Shown here piece by piece: positions 35,923-44,004 of a stretch of 64,000 nt of DNA. Source of the stretch: CAVXSP01 sp963764505 (GTDB taxonomy: Bacteria; Acidobacteriota; Vicinamibacteria; Vicinamibacterales; SCN-69-37); NCBI GenBank assembly GCA_963764505.1, contig CAVXSP010000003.1:255872-319871 (forward strand). The letters are read 5' to 3'. The notes under the pieces were generated by a model. It did no database searches. It worked only from the letters and a program-made list of their open reading frames with translations, and was not told where the DNA came from. A program made the position numbers and the translations under genes. Numbering within the stretch: the stretch's first letter is position 1; each line of letters starts with the position of its first letter.

Positions 35923-36246
35923 ATGGGCGTGACCGAGCGGTTCGCCGCAATCCGTAAGGGCCTGCTCGAGTTCCTCATCCTCAAGATCGTCGCCGCCGGT
36001 CCCGTCTACGTGGCCGACATGCTGAAGCTGCTCGGTCCGACCGAGTTCGCGACCCAGGAGGGCACGCTCTATCCGCTCCTCAGCAAGATGCGGCGGGACG
36101 GGCTGCTCGACTACGAGTGGCGGGAATCGGACGCCGGTCCGCCGCGCAAGTACTACCGGCTCACGTCGAAGGGCCGCACGCATCTGAGGGACCTCACGAA
36201 CTACTGGCAGCAGCTCAACGAGACCATCGCGCAGCTTGGACGATAG
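35923..36246 (+). CDS. PadR-family transcriptional regulator
   Basis: 107 residues, a winged-helix repressor: AIRKGLLEFLILKIVAAGPVYVADM, GTLYPLLSKMRRDGLLDYEW, RKYYRLTSKGRTHL. The C-terminal dimerisation helix is short, as in the PadR-s2 group. It overlies an operon with the PspC-domain gene two bases downstream and has a 24-bp palindrome in front, so it probably represses both genes and responds to an envelope or small-molecule signal (inference). Confidence 0.94.
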   Translation: MGVTERFAAIRKGLLEFLILKIVAAGPVYVADMLKLLGPTEFATQEGTLYPLLSKMRRDGLLDYEWRESDAGPPRKYYRLTSKGRTHLRDLTNYWQQLNETIAQLGR

Positions 36247-36248
36247 CC

Positions 36249-37304
36249 ATGGAACCAGTGATCAGCGTCAACCTCAATGGCGTCGCGTATCAGATCGAGG
36301 AGCCCGCCTACAGGAGGCTGCGCGCCTACCTGGAGCAGGCGCGCGCCGCGCTCTCGGGCAATCCGGACCAGGCCGAGATTCTCGCGGATCTCGAGCAGGC
36401 GATTGGCGACAAGTGCCGCGGCCTCCTCGGATCGCACAAGACCGTGGTCACGGCCCGCGAGATCGAACAGGTCCTTGCCGAAATGGGACCGGTCGAGGCC
36501 GCGCCTGCCGGGGACGCCCGCGGCGCCGACCGGGACGAGCCCGCGGACTCCGGCGCGGCCGCGCCCAAGCGGCTCTACCAGATTCGCGAAGGCGCGATGA
36601 TCAGCGGCCTCTGTCAGGGCCTCGCCGCCTACTTCGACATCGACGTCACCATCATCCGCGTCGCCTTCGTGATTCTGGCCGTACTCACGAAGGGCCTGTG
36701 GCTCGCGGTGTACGGCGTTCTCATGTTCGTCATTCCGTACGCGACGAGCCCCGAAGAGCAGGCGGCAGCGCACGGCCAGCCGTTCAGCGCGAAGGCGATC
36801 GTCGACCAGGCGAAGCGGAACTACGCGCGTGTCCGATCCGACACGAGCTGGCAGCGTCACTGGCGGAAGCAGCGCCGCCAGGCCACGCGGCACATTCGAC
36901 GCCAGATGCGCGACCAGGCGTTCGTCTGGACCTATCCCGAAGCCCTGGGGCTGACCCTGCCCATCCTGAACCTCCTGAACGCGGCGTGGCTGTTCGCCCT
37001 GCTGTTCGCGCTCTTCTCGCTCTTCCGGACCGGCACGATCTTCGGCTGGCCTCCTCCGGTCGGCGTCCCGGTCTGGGTCGCGGCGGCGGCGCTCATCGTG
37101 CTCTATCAGTTCGTCGCCTCCCCGCTCGTCATGGCGCACGCCTGGTCGCGCGGCGGCCCGGGCATCGTCGTCCGGTCGGGCGGCCTGACGTCGCTGGTCG
37201 CGCTCGCGATTCTCGGCTGGCTCGGCTATCAGTACGTCCCGGCATTTCACGGGCTCGCCGACCGCGCGCTCGCCTGGCTGCAGACGGTCAGGGTGCCGCA
37301 GTAG
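36249..37304 (+). CDS. PspC-domain membrane protein
   Basis: 351 residues. A soluble N-terminal region of about 100 residues (VNLNGVAYQIEEPAYRRLRAYL, DLEQAIGDKCRGLL) precedes a PspC domain (LYQIREGAMISGLCQGLAAYFDIDVTIIRVAF) with its membrane segment, a basic stretch and three further C-terminal helices. The fusion is recurrent with PadR partners; PspC proteins report envelope stress. Directly follows padR with a 2-bp gap, so the two are cotranscribed. Confidence 0.9.
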   Translation: MEPVISVNLNGVAYQIEEPAYRRLRAYLEQARAALSGNPDQAEILADLEQAIGDKCRGLLGSHKTVVTAREIEQVLAEMGPVEAAPAGDARGADRDEPADSGAAAPKRLYQIREGAMISGLCQGLAAYFDIDVTIIRVAFVILAVLTKGLWLAVYGVLMFVIPYATSPEEQAAAHGQPFSAKAIVDQAKRNYARVRSDTSWQRHWRKQRRQATRHIRRQMRDQAFVWTYPEALGLTLPILNLLNAAWLFALLFALFSLFRTGTIFGWPPPVGVPVWVAAAALIVLYQFVASPLVMAHAWSRGGPGIVVRSGGLTSLVALAILGWLGYQYVPAFHGLADRALAWLQTVRVPQ

Positions 37305-37327
37305 GCGGCGCGGCGGTGGCTCGTTGA

Positions 37328-37816
37328 TCAGGCGCCGAGCGGGCTCCGCGTCACGGCCTCGACGAATCGGCGCAGCGACGCTTCGTGGATCGTCCGGGAG
37401 AACTCCCAGCCGCTGATGAACGTGTCTTCGACCATCTCGGAGGAATGGACCGATTTCGCGGCGAATCGAAAGGTGCGGCCCGAGGCCGTCGTGAAGCAGA
37501 ACCGGTACGTCATGCCGGTCCAGAAGGGCTTCGAGGAGATGATCGCGAAGCCGCCGCCGCTGAGGTCGAAGAGCTCGACGGGCAGTCCCCCCAGATCCTC
37601 CACGGCGACGGCGATGCGCGTCGTCGGCAGATGGCGGACGTCGCGGCGACCGTCTGGCGCGGCTGGCGTCGTGGCCTTCTGCTTCACGGACCCGCCAGAC
37701 GCAAAAGTGATGCCTTCCGCAATCCGTTCCGGAACGACGCGGCCTCCGAAGTCCTCGGGGTCGGCGTCGCGAATCGCCGCGGCGAAATTACGGAAGGGTA
37801 ACCGTGGCCTACACAC
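37328..37816 (-). CDS. PilZ-domain protein
   Basis: 162 residues. The C-terminal two thirds form a PilZ-like barrel (DLSGGGFAIISSKPF, then FRFAAKSVHS). The c-di-GMP-binding RxxxR motif is not clear; only PTTRIAVAV precedes the DLSGGG segment, so nucleotide binding is uncertain. The ORF starts without a good ribosome-binding site and the first ~40 residues may not be translated. Confidence 0.7.
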   Translation of the reverse strand: MCRPRLPFRNFAAAIRDADPEDFGGRVVPERIAEGITFASGGSVKQKATTPAAPDGRRDVRHLPTTRIAVAVEDLGGLPVELFDLSGGGFAIISSKPFWTGMTYRFCFTTASGRTFRFAAKSVHSSEMVEDTFISGWEFSRTIHEASLRRFVEAVTRSPLGA

Positions 37817-37823
37817 CTACGCG

Positions 37824-38621
37824 TCAAAGGCGCGCGAGGACCATCTCGCCCATCGTGTACGTTACGGCGGCCGGCGGCCCCCCGTCGTTTGCCATGGCGA
37901 TCAGCTCGTCAGTGAGCCGCTGGACCTCGGCGCGATCGAAATCGGCCGCGGCCGCGTCGTGCCGCCAGGTCTGGATGTTCATCGCGTGCAATCGGGCCAT
38001 GTCGGGTGCAGCCACCGGGATTGGGGTCTCGGCGAAGCTCACGGAGCGGTACAGCCCGCGGTCCATCAACGCGGGCAGCTCGCGCCCGATGTGCAGCGTC
38101 TGCCCGTGGCGCCGCTGGAGCTCTGCCACGAGCTCGTAGTACCGGGCGAGCGCGGGGTGTGCGCTCTCGAGCGCCGCCGTCTCCTGCAGCAGCAGCCGGC
38201 CGCCAGGGACCAGGGCGGCCGCCCAGTGCGAGAGCGCGGCCGCAGGATCCGGCAGGTGCGTCAGCAGGAAGCGCGAATAGACCAGGTCCACGGCGAGCCC
38301 GCCAAGGTCTGCCGTCGTGACGTCGTCGCGCGTGTACTCGATCTCAGGCGGGGACTCGGCGCGGGCCCGCGTGAGGAAGCGCTCGGAGCCGTCGACCCCG
38401 ATGATGGCGCGGGGCGCGAGCTCCCGGAGCAGCGTTCGCGTCGTGCAGCCCGGCCCGCAGCCGAGATCCAGCACGCGCGGCGCGGCACGCTCGGCCAGGA
38501 GCGCGTCCGGCCCCAACGCTCGCCTCAGGAACGCGAGGAGCGACGGCTCGAACACGCGCGCCAGATGGAACAGCCGCTCGGCCGCCAGGTCGACGTCCCC
38601 GAAGGTATAGTGCGTCCGCAC
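37824..38621 (-). CDS. Class I SAM-dependent methyltransferase
   Basis: 265 residues from a GTG at 38621. SAM motif VLDLGCGPGCTTRTLL, then GVDGSERFLTRARA, YSRFLLTHLPDPAAAL and LVPGGRLLLQE. The substrate is unknown. A long open frame upstream overlaps the divergent YCII gene and is not coding. Located 7 bp after the PilZ gene start on the same strand. Confidence 0.9.
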   Translation of the reverse strand: MRTHYTFGDVDLAAERLFHLARVFEPSLLAFLRRALGPDALLAERAAPRVLDLGCGPGCTTRTLLRELAPRAIIGVDGSERFLTRARAESPPEIEYTRDDVTTADLGGLAVDLVYSRFLLTHLPDPAAALSHWAAALVPGGRLLLQETAALESAHPALARYYELVAELQRRHGQTLHIGRELPALMDRGLYRSVSFAETPIPVAAPDMARLHAMNIQTWRHDAAAADFDRAEVQRLTDELIAMANDGGPPAAVTYTMGEMVLARL

Positions 38622-38705
38622 AGCCGTCCACGGTACTCCACCTCGTCCGCGCCGTGTCGATCCACCCGTCGCCCGTTCGACGTAGAAGAGAGACCAGGAG
38701 GAAGC

Positions 38706-39080
38706 ATGCGTTACATGTTCATCGTGAAGAGCGACGAGAAGGTCGACCGGTCCGGGCCGCCGCCCAAGGCCCTGATGGACGCCATCGGCCAGCTCATGGT
38801 CGAGGCCGGCAAGCAGGGCAAGCTGGTGTCGACGGGCGGACTGCGCCACTCGGCCGACGGGGCGCGCGTGCGCCTGGACGGCGGCAAGGTCACCGTGATC
38901 GACGGACCGTTCTCCGAGGCCAAGGAAGTCATCGGCGGCTTCGCGATCATGGAGCTGCCGTCGAAGGAGGCGGCCATCGAGGAGGCGCGGGTCTTCATGG
39001 AGCTGCATCGCCAGCACTGGCCCGAGTGGCAGGGCGAGTCGGAGCTGCGGTTGATGTACGCGGAGGGCGAGACGCCCTAG
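38706..39080 (+). CDS. YCII-related (DGPF-domain) protein
   Basis: 124 residues with the diagnostic DGPFSEAKEVIGGFAIMEL segment, in the family often fused or linked to ECF sigma factors; no sigma factor is adjacent here. Function is unknown. AGGAGGAAGC places a strong ribosome-binding site before the ATG at 38706. Confidence 0.93.
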   Translation: MRYMFIVKSDEKVDRSGPPPKALMDAIGQLMVEAGKQGKLVSTGGLRHSADGARVRLDGGKVTVIDGPFSEAKEVIGGFAIMELPSKEAAIEEARVFMELHRQHWPEWQGESELRLMYAEGETP

Positions 39081-39107
39081 GCGCGCGGCCGCTGGCCGTC
39101 GGCGGCT

Positions 39108-39794
39108 TCAGCCGGCCGTGGTTCCGAACAGGCTGCCGACTCCGGCCGTGGCCGCCATCGCCAGCGCGCCCCAGAAGCCGACGCGCGCCGCGCCGACGAG
39201 GGCCGGCGCCCCGCCGGCCCGTGCGGCGATTGCGCCGAGCGCGACCAGACAGAGCAGCGACACCAGGGACACGACGACGACGCTCGGGGGCACGACGACG
39301 ATTGCGAGAATCGGGACGGCCGCGCCCGTCGCGAACGTGGCCGCCGACGCGAACGCCGCCTGCAGCGGCCGCGCGGCCGTCTTGTCGGTCAGCCCCAATT
39401 CGTCGCGCGCATGCGCGGCGAGCGCGTCCTTCGCCATCAACTGGCGCGCGACGCTCCGGGCGAGGTCCGGCTCGACGCCCCGACGCCTGTAGATCGCCGC
39501 GAGCTCGTCCTCTTCCGCCTTCGGCTGCGTGGCCAGTTCCCGGCGCTCGCGTTCCAGGTCGGCGCGCTCGGTATCCCGTTGCGAGCTGACCGACACGTAT
39601 TCACCGGCCGCCATCGACAGAGCCCCGGCGACCAGCCCGGCAATCCCGGCGACGAGGATCGCCTGACGACTCGACGCGGCAGACGCGACGCCGACGACCA
39701 GGCTCGCAGTGGAGACGATGCCGTCGTTGGCGCCGAGGACGGCGGCGCGGAGCCAGCCGATCCGCCCACTCAGATGCTGCTCGCGATGTTTCAT
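39108..39794 (-). CDS. VIT1/CCC1-family transporter
   Basis: 228 residues with five membrane segments. N-terminal WLRAAVLGANDGIVSTASLVVGVA and AAGEYVSVSSQRDTE are signature regions of iron/manganese exporters; the charged loop (ELATQPKAEEDELAAIYRRRG) is the metal-binding domain. It probably moves Fe(II) or Mn(II) out of the cytoplasm. Adjacent to the arsenic cluster but on its own promoter. Confidence 0.93.
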   Translation of the reverse strand: MKHREQHLSGRIGWLRAAVLGANDGIVSTASLVVGVASAASSRQAILVAGIAGLVAGALSMAAGEYVSVSSQRDTERADLERERRELATQPKAEEDELAAIYRRRGVEPDLARSVARQLMAKDALAAHARDELGLTDKTAARPLQAAFASAATFATGAAVPILAIVVVPPSVVVVSLVSLLCLVALGAIAARAGGAPALVGAARVGFWGALAMAATAGVGSLFGTTAG

Positions 39795-39896
39795 CGGGGC
39801 TCCTCGCAGACGCCATCATAGAGGAGAATGCGACGACCGCCGGGCCGGGACGCCGTTCCACATCGTCCGAGGCAGGTATCGCAGGCCGGCGGCGCC

Positions 39897-40358
39897 TCAC
39901 GACGTCACGCGCCGGCGGATGTCCGGCAGCGAGAGCCAGATCCGCAGCCGCCCCGCCAAGCCTGTCGCAACGTGCTCGAACGCGCGCCGCCGCTCCGTCT
40001 CGTGGCTCACGGCGGCAGGGTCTTCGAAGCTCCAATGAATCCGCTGCGGGTCACCAGGAAACACGGGACAGGTCTCCGCGGCTCGGTCACAGACCGTGAT
40101 GACGTAGTCGAAGCGGCGACCGAGAAACAGATTCAGCGGCTTGGGATGCAGGTCGCTGGTATCGATGCCGTACTTCGTCTCGAGCGTCGCGCGCGCCATT
40201 GGATGGACTTCGGGCTGCGGCGCGCTGCCCGCGCTGCAGACGTCGATCCGATTGCCGGAGAGTTGCCGCAGCAGGGCCTCGGCCATCTGCGACCGCGCCG
40301 AGTTCCCCGTGCAAAGAAACAGCACGCTCAAGCGCTGATCGGCGCCACTTCGCGTCAT
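39897..40358 (-). CDS. arsC: Arsenate reductase, thioredoxin-coupled LMW-PTP type
   Basis: 153 residues. The P-loop CTGNSAR (Cys-X5-Arg) is near the N-terminus, and a Cys pair in VCDRAAETCPVFPG suits the intramolecular disulphide relay of the pI258-type enzyme, reducing As(V) to As(III). It overlaps the second arsC gene upstream by four bases (ATGA), so the two are translationally coupled. Last gene of the ars operon. Confidence 0.92.
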   Translation of the reverse strand: MTRSGADQRLSVLFLCTGNSARSQMAEALLRQLSGNRIDVCSAGSAPQPEVHPMARATLETKYGIDTSDLHPKPLNLFLGRRFDYVITVCDRAAETCPVFPGDPQRIHWSFEDPAAVSHETERRRAFEHVATGLAGRLRIWLSLPDIRRRVTS

Positions 40359-40771
40359 GGTGCGAGCCTCGCTCGACTCCAGCCGTGCGCGACGACGAGG
40401 GCGCTGACGCGGTCCTGGATCTGGTCGCGGATCCGCCGCACGTCCTCGATCGGCCGGCCCTTGGGGTCTTCGAGGGGCCAATCGTCGCGTCGAAGCCCCG
40501 GCACATACGGACACTGGTCGCCGCACCCCATGGTGATCAGCAACGAAGCTCCGCCTGCGAGCTCGCTGGTCAGCTTCTGGGGTCGCTTCGCGCTCAGGTC
40601 GATGCCGACGTCGCGCATCACTTGAACGACTTCCGGATGGACGCGTTCACCGGGGTCGGTCCCCGCGGAGATCGCCACCGCCCGCTCGGGATCCGCCAGC
40701 AGCGAGAAGAAGGCTGCGGCCATCTGCGAGCGACCCGCGTTGTGGACGCACGCGAAGATCACGCGGTCCAT
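40355..40771 (-). CDS. arsC: Arsenate reductase, second paralogue
   Basis: 138 residues with the P-loop CVHNAGR and a close Cys pair in MGCGDQCPYVPG. The spacing of the second cysteines differs from its neighbour, pointing to another reductant or subclass, closer to actinobacterial ArsC. Two different arsC genes in tandem suggest redundancy with different thiol partners (inference). Its ATG follows directly on the stop of an aquaporin relic. Confidence 0.9.
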   Translation of the reverse strand: MDRVIFACVHNAGRSQMAAAFFSLLADPERAVAISAGTDPGERVHPEVVQVMRDVGIDLSAKRPQKLTSELAGGASLLITMGCGDQCPYVPGLRRDDWPLEDPKGRPIEDVRRIRDQIQDRVSALVVAHGWSRARLAP

Positions 40772-40891
40772 CTACGCCCCCTCCGCCCTGTGCGGGACGA
40801 TGAATGCTGACGCCTCGGCCGGACGAATGCCGGCGACCGTGTCGGTCATGGTTCGGGCGACGGTCACTGCCGGATTCGCGAAGGACGTCGA
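40772..40891 (-). pseudogene. Relic of an arsenite aquaglyceroporin (aqpS) 3' end
   Basis: The last 39 codons of an MIP channel remain: STSFANPAVTVARTMTD (second NPA motif) and AGIRPAEASAFI, ending with TAG immediately before the arsC ATG. The remaining ~200 residues are absent; only 37 bp separate this relic from the arsM stop. In many ars operons aqpS lies exactly between regulator/methylase and arsC, so the deletion is internal to an ancestral operon. Confidence 0.75.
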
Positions 40892-40928
40892 TGCTCGGCG
40901 AGCGACACCACCGATTGGGTGCCGGCCG

Positions 40929-41783
40929 TCAGTCGCGGCAGCACGTCGGTCCGCAGCACGTGGACGCCGTCGGCTTCGTGGCCCGAACGAACGCGCTGGC
41001 GAACTTGCCCTCGACTTCGGGCGCGAGGCGCTCGACGTCGACGCCGCTCTCCGTGAGGAACGCGCGGGCGTCATCGACCTGGTAGATGCGCCAGGGCTCG
41101 ACCTCGACGTTCTCGAAACCGGCAGCCCGGAGCTTCGCATCGTACTCGCGATCCTCGAGCGCCCCCGCGATGCATCCGACCCACAATTCCATGCTGCGCC
41201 GGACATCCGCCGGCACCTCGCCCCGGACCACGACGTCCGACACGGCGAGATGCCCGCCCGGCTTCAGCACACGGAAGGCCTCCCGCAGCACCGCATCCTT
41301 GTCGCTGGACAGATTGATCACGCAATTCGAAATGATCACGTCGACCGAGTCGTCGGGGAGCGGAATCGACTCGATCGTGCCCTTCAGGAACTCGACGTTC
41401 GTCGCTCCGGCCCTGCGCTGATTCTCGCGCGCGAGCGCCAGCATTTCGTCGGTCATGTCCAGCCCGTACACCTTACCGGCGGGACCGACGCGTTTGGCTG
41501 AAAGCAACACGTCGATACCGCCGCCGGATCCGAGATCGAGGACCGTCTGTCCCGGTTCGAGCGAGAGCCGCGCGGTTGGATTGCCGCAGCCGAGCGACGC
41601 GGCGACGGCTAGGGCGGGCAGGCCGCCACGGTCCGCGTCGGAATACAGATTGGACGTGATCGGGTCGCCGCACCCGCATGCCGTCGGCCCGCAGCAGCCG
41701 GTCTGCGCCGTCGCCGAGGACTCCCGGACGGCCGTGGCGATCGCGCCGTACTTCTCTTTCACCGCCTGCCGAATGTCTGACAT
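40929..41783 (-). CDS. arsM: Arsenite S-adenosylmethionine methyltransferase
   Basis: 284 residues. Methylates As(III) with SAM. SAM motif VLDLGSGGGIDVLLSAKRVG; conserved cysteines in SNCVINLS and WVGCIAGAL and an N-terminal CCGPTACGCG; the C-terminus ends with CCGPTCC. The start at 41783 gives the standard N-terminus (MSDIRQAVKEKYG). Divergent from arsR across a 75-bp spacer with two direct repeats. Confidence 0.95.
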   Translation of the reverse strand: MSDIRQAVKEKYGAIATAVRESSATAQTGCCGPTACGCGDPITSNLYSDADRGGLPALAVAASLGCGNPTARLSLEPGQTVLDLGSGGGIDVLLSAKRVGPAGKVYGLDMTDEMLALARENQRRAGATNVEFLKGTIESIPLPDDSVDVIISNCVINLSSDKDAVLREAFRVLKPGGHLAVSDVVVRGEVPADVRRSMELWVGCIAGALEDREYDAKLRAAGFENVEVEPWRIYQVDDARAFLTESGVDVERLAPEVEGKFASAFVRATKPTASTCCGPTCCRD

Positions 41784-41806
41784 CACCGGCTCCCATGCAT
41801 GCGGAC

Positions 41807-41860
41807 ACACGAATATATAGAGTCTAGGCGGCCATGATACATTTGTCAACACAGATATAT
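41807..41860. promoter_or_regulatory. Putative ArsR operator pair
   Basis: ACACGAATATAT (41807-41818) and ACACAGATATAT (41849-41860) are direct repeats matching at 10 of 12 positions and spaced 42 bp apart, four helical turns. The second contains the A of the arsR start codon. Position between the divergent arsM and arsR suits joint control by ArsR. Confidence 0.5.
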
Positions 41861-42272
41861 GGCGAAGCCGCTGAGCGAAATGGAGACGCTGTTCAAGGCG
41901 CTCGCAGACTCGACCCGGCTGAGGATTCTCGGCCTGCTGCTCACGGGCGAAGTGTGCGTCTGCGACATCCACGAGAGCCTCAAGATTCCTCAATCGAAGG
42001 CGTCGCGGCACTTGGCGTACCTGCGGCGATCCGGTCTCGTCGAAACGCGCCGGAGCGGCTTGTGGATTCACTACCGGTTGGGCCGCCCGGCCGATCCCGT
42101 TCTGGCGGCGATCGTCGACGCGGTCCGCCACGCGCTAACGCACGTCGACGTCGTGCACAAGGACGCTGAGCGTCTGCAGAAGCGGACCGGCTGCTGCGTG
42201 CCGACGCCTGGAGACGTCGCCGGCACGACCTGCTGTACGCCGCCACAGCCGCCGGCACGTGCCGTGCGATGA
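41859..42272 (+). CDS. arsR: ArsR-family arsenic-responsive repressor
   Basis: 137 residues with the winged helix (METLFKALADSTRLRILGLLL, SKASRHLAYLRRSGLV) and the As(III) site VCVCD in the third helix. The C-terminal tail carries two more Cys pairs (GCCVPT, TTCC). Arsenite binding should release DNA and induce arsM-arsC. The ATG is not preceded by a Shine-Dalgarno, so the message may be leaderless. Confidence 0.94.
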   Translation: MAKPLSEMETLFKALADSTRLRILGLLLTGEVCVCDIHESLKIPQSKASRHLAYLRRSGLVETRRSGLWIHYRLGRPADPVLAAIVDAVRHALTHVDVVHKDAERLQKRTGCCVPTPGDVAGTTCCTPPQPPARAVR

Positions 42273-42460
42273 TCAGCTGTCGATCGGCAACCGGCCAAGG
42301 CGCTGGACGACGCGCTCGACGCGATTCGCCCGCGCTATGGCACACAGACGACGGAGTTCGTCGCCATGCAGCTCGAGTACCCGATCGGACCGCACCGCCC
42401 GAATCACGAAGTCACAAGCGCGTTTCCGCGGCGCGCACTGTCGCTCGGGACACGGCGATG
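42273..42460 (+). other. Unidentified gene end after arsR
   Basis: One frame reads ALDDALDAIRPRYGTQTTEF, VAMQLEYPIGPHRPNHEV and a stop near 42435. The sequence looks protein-like, but I do not recognise the family and see no start. It appears to be the 3' end of a lost gene. Confidence 0.3.
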
Positions 42461-42873
42461 ATGTCCAAGGTTCGCGTAACAACTGCACCAGTGGTTCCTT
42501 CCGACCCGCACCTTCCAGCGGGACGTACAGCGGCGCGACGGGGGGACGACCGGCGTCGACAACGACTTCGCGGCACGCTCGTTCGAGAACCTTGGCGCCT
42601 GGATCATGGGCCGAAACATGTTTGGGCCGCAGCGCGGGCCGTGGCCGGACCACGAGTGGAAGGGCTGGTGGGGCGCCAATCCGCCGTACCACGTGCCGGT
42701 GTTCGTTCTGACGCACCATGCGCGCCCTTCGTTGGAGATGGAGGGCGGTCTCGCCGATCCTGCTCGGCCAAGGCGAGCCGCTGTTCGAAGGCATCGACCT
42801 GCCAGCGCTCGGCTACAGCGTGAAGAATCACATCTCCACCGAGGCGGCGCTGCATCTGATGGTGGGGCGATAG
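42461..42873 (+). pseudogene. Dihydrofolate-reductase-like (RibD domain) relic with internal deletions
   Basis: Starts MSKVRV as in DHFR/RibD-family proteins, then jumps directly to HQWFLPTRTF, continues FAARSFENLGAWIMGRNMF, WWGANPPYHVPVFVLTHHAR and LEMEGG, jumps again to PILLGQGEPLFEGIDLPALG, and ends in LMVGR and TAG. About 30 residues near the N-terminus and about 60 in the middle are missing and the frame changes at the joins. The two ends and the middle are otherwise well conserved. Confidence 0.75.
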
Positions 42874-43004
42874 CTCCCGAGGCTGCTATGGGCGCCCGGA
42901 CGCGCCGTTCGGCTCGCACCTCGACCCCGATGCACCGCCGCGAACCGGCAGTACCCTCGATGTGACAGGTTCTGCGCACGCGTCAACGACTGCCGGGCGG
43001 TACC

Positions 43005-43928
43005 TCACCCGGCGAGGGCATCGTGCAGGACGGTACCCAGTTCGGCGATCTGCCGCTGCGACACCTGGGCAGTCAGGACCGCTTGCGATCCGTGGAAGGT
43101 CCCGCGCCACTGATGGAGTTCGACTGCCACGCCAGCCTCCATCAGCCGCTGCGCGTAGACGATCGCTTCATCGCGGTTCGGATCGAACTCCGCGGTCGCG
43201 ATGTAGGCGGGCGGTAGGCCCGACAGATCGCTCGCCCGTGCCGGAGCGGCGTAGGGCGAGGCCGACGCGGAGCCCAGATAGTGCCGCCACGATGCAGAGA
43301 CCTTGTCCCGCGTCATGAATGGCGTATCGGTGAAGTTCCGCGCCGACCAGGTCTCCTGCCGATCGTCGAGCTCGGGCTGATTGAGCAGTTGAAAGCTGAT
43401 TGCTGGCCGCCGTTGATCACGCGCGCGCAACGCCACCGCGGCCGCGAGCCCCGCGCCGGCAGCGTGACCGCCGACGGCGATGTGTTGCGGGTCAAGGCCA
43501 AGGTCGGCGGCGTGCTCCGCCGTCCACATCACGGCGACGTAGGCATCGTCGAGGGCGGCCGGAAACCGATGCTCCGGAGCCAGTCGGTAGCCGACCGACA
43601 CCACCACTGTCCTGGAGGAGCGCGCGATCCGGGCGGCCCACGGATGCTCGACGTCCAGTCCGCCCATGACAAATCCGCCGCCGTGCAGCCAGACGATCCC
43701 ACCCTGCGCGCCCTGCGGGCGATAGATCCGTACCGGCACGTTGGGCGTAGCGGGCAACGTGCGATCCGTGATCTCCATTCCCTGAATATCCGGCGCGGGT
43801 GCCTTGGCGGACAACTCGCGGAGCTTCTCGCGCGCGGCGACTGGATCATTCAGGTCGGCCCGAGGGAACATCGAGATGAATGGTTCCAGTTCGCGATCGA
43901 CCAGGGCGACTCTCGTGTTGCCAATCAT
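43005..43928 (-). CDS. HSL-type alpha/beta hydrolase lacking the catalytic serine
   Basis: 307 residues of the hormone-sensitive-lipase/acetyl-esterase family: oxyanion motif HGGGF (82-86), GYRLAPEHRFPAALDDAY, acid region TAEFDPNRDEA and His in FHGSQ. The nucleophile elbow, normally GDSAGG, reads G154-H-A-A-G158, with Ala156 in place of Ser. The gene is otherwise intact and ordinary, so the protein may be an inactive binding or regulatory homologue, or newly dead. It is adjacent to the FAD oxidoreductase of the ECF41 locus. Confidence 0.88.
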   Translation of the reverse strand: MIGNTRVALVDRELEPFISMFPRADLNDPVAAREKLRELSAKAPAPDIQGMEITDRTLPATPNVPVRIYRPQGAQGGIVWLHGGGFVMGGLDVEHPWAARIARSSRTVVVSVGYRLAPEHRFPAALDDAYVAVMWTAEHAADLGLDPQHIAVGGHAAGAGLAAAVALRARDQRRPAISFQLLNQPELDDRQETWSARNFTDTPFMTRDKVSASWRHYLGSASASPYAAPARASDLSGLPPAYIATAEFDPNRDEAIVYAQRLMEAGVAVELHQWRGTFHGSQAVLTAQVSQRQIAELGTVLHDALAG

Positions 43929-44004
43929 TTCTCACTCTCCAGCAGGGCTGCGCTCGCCTTGTCTTGGCGGCTACGACAAACGGGAATTCGCGTGCGCTGT
44001 TCGC

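Noticed and set aside
33501..35984. 827-codon minus-strand frame
   Set aside because: Antisense to the Gfo/Idh/MocA gene and out of frame with the LarA-like gene.
42961..42967. TGTGACA, the complement of an ECF41 -35 box
   Set aside because: No CGTC at 15-17 bp on the relevant strand and no gene starting downstream on that strand.
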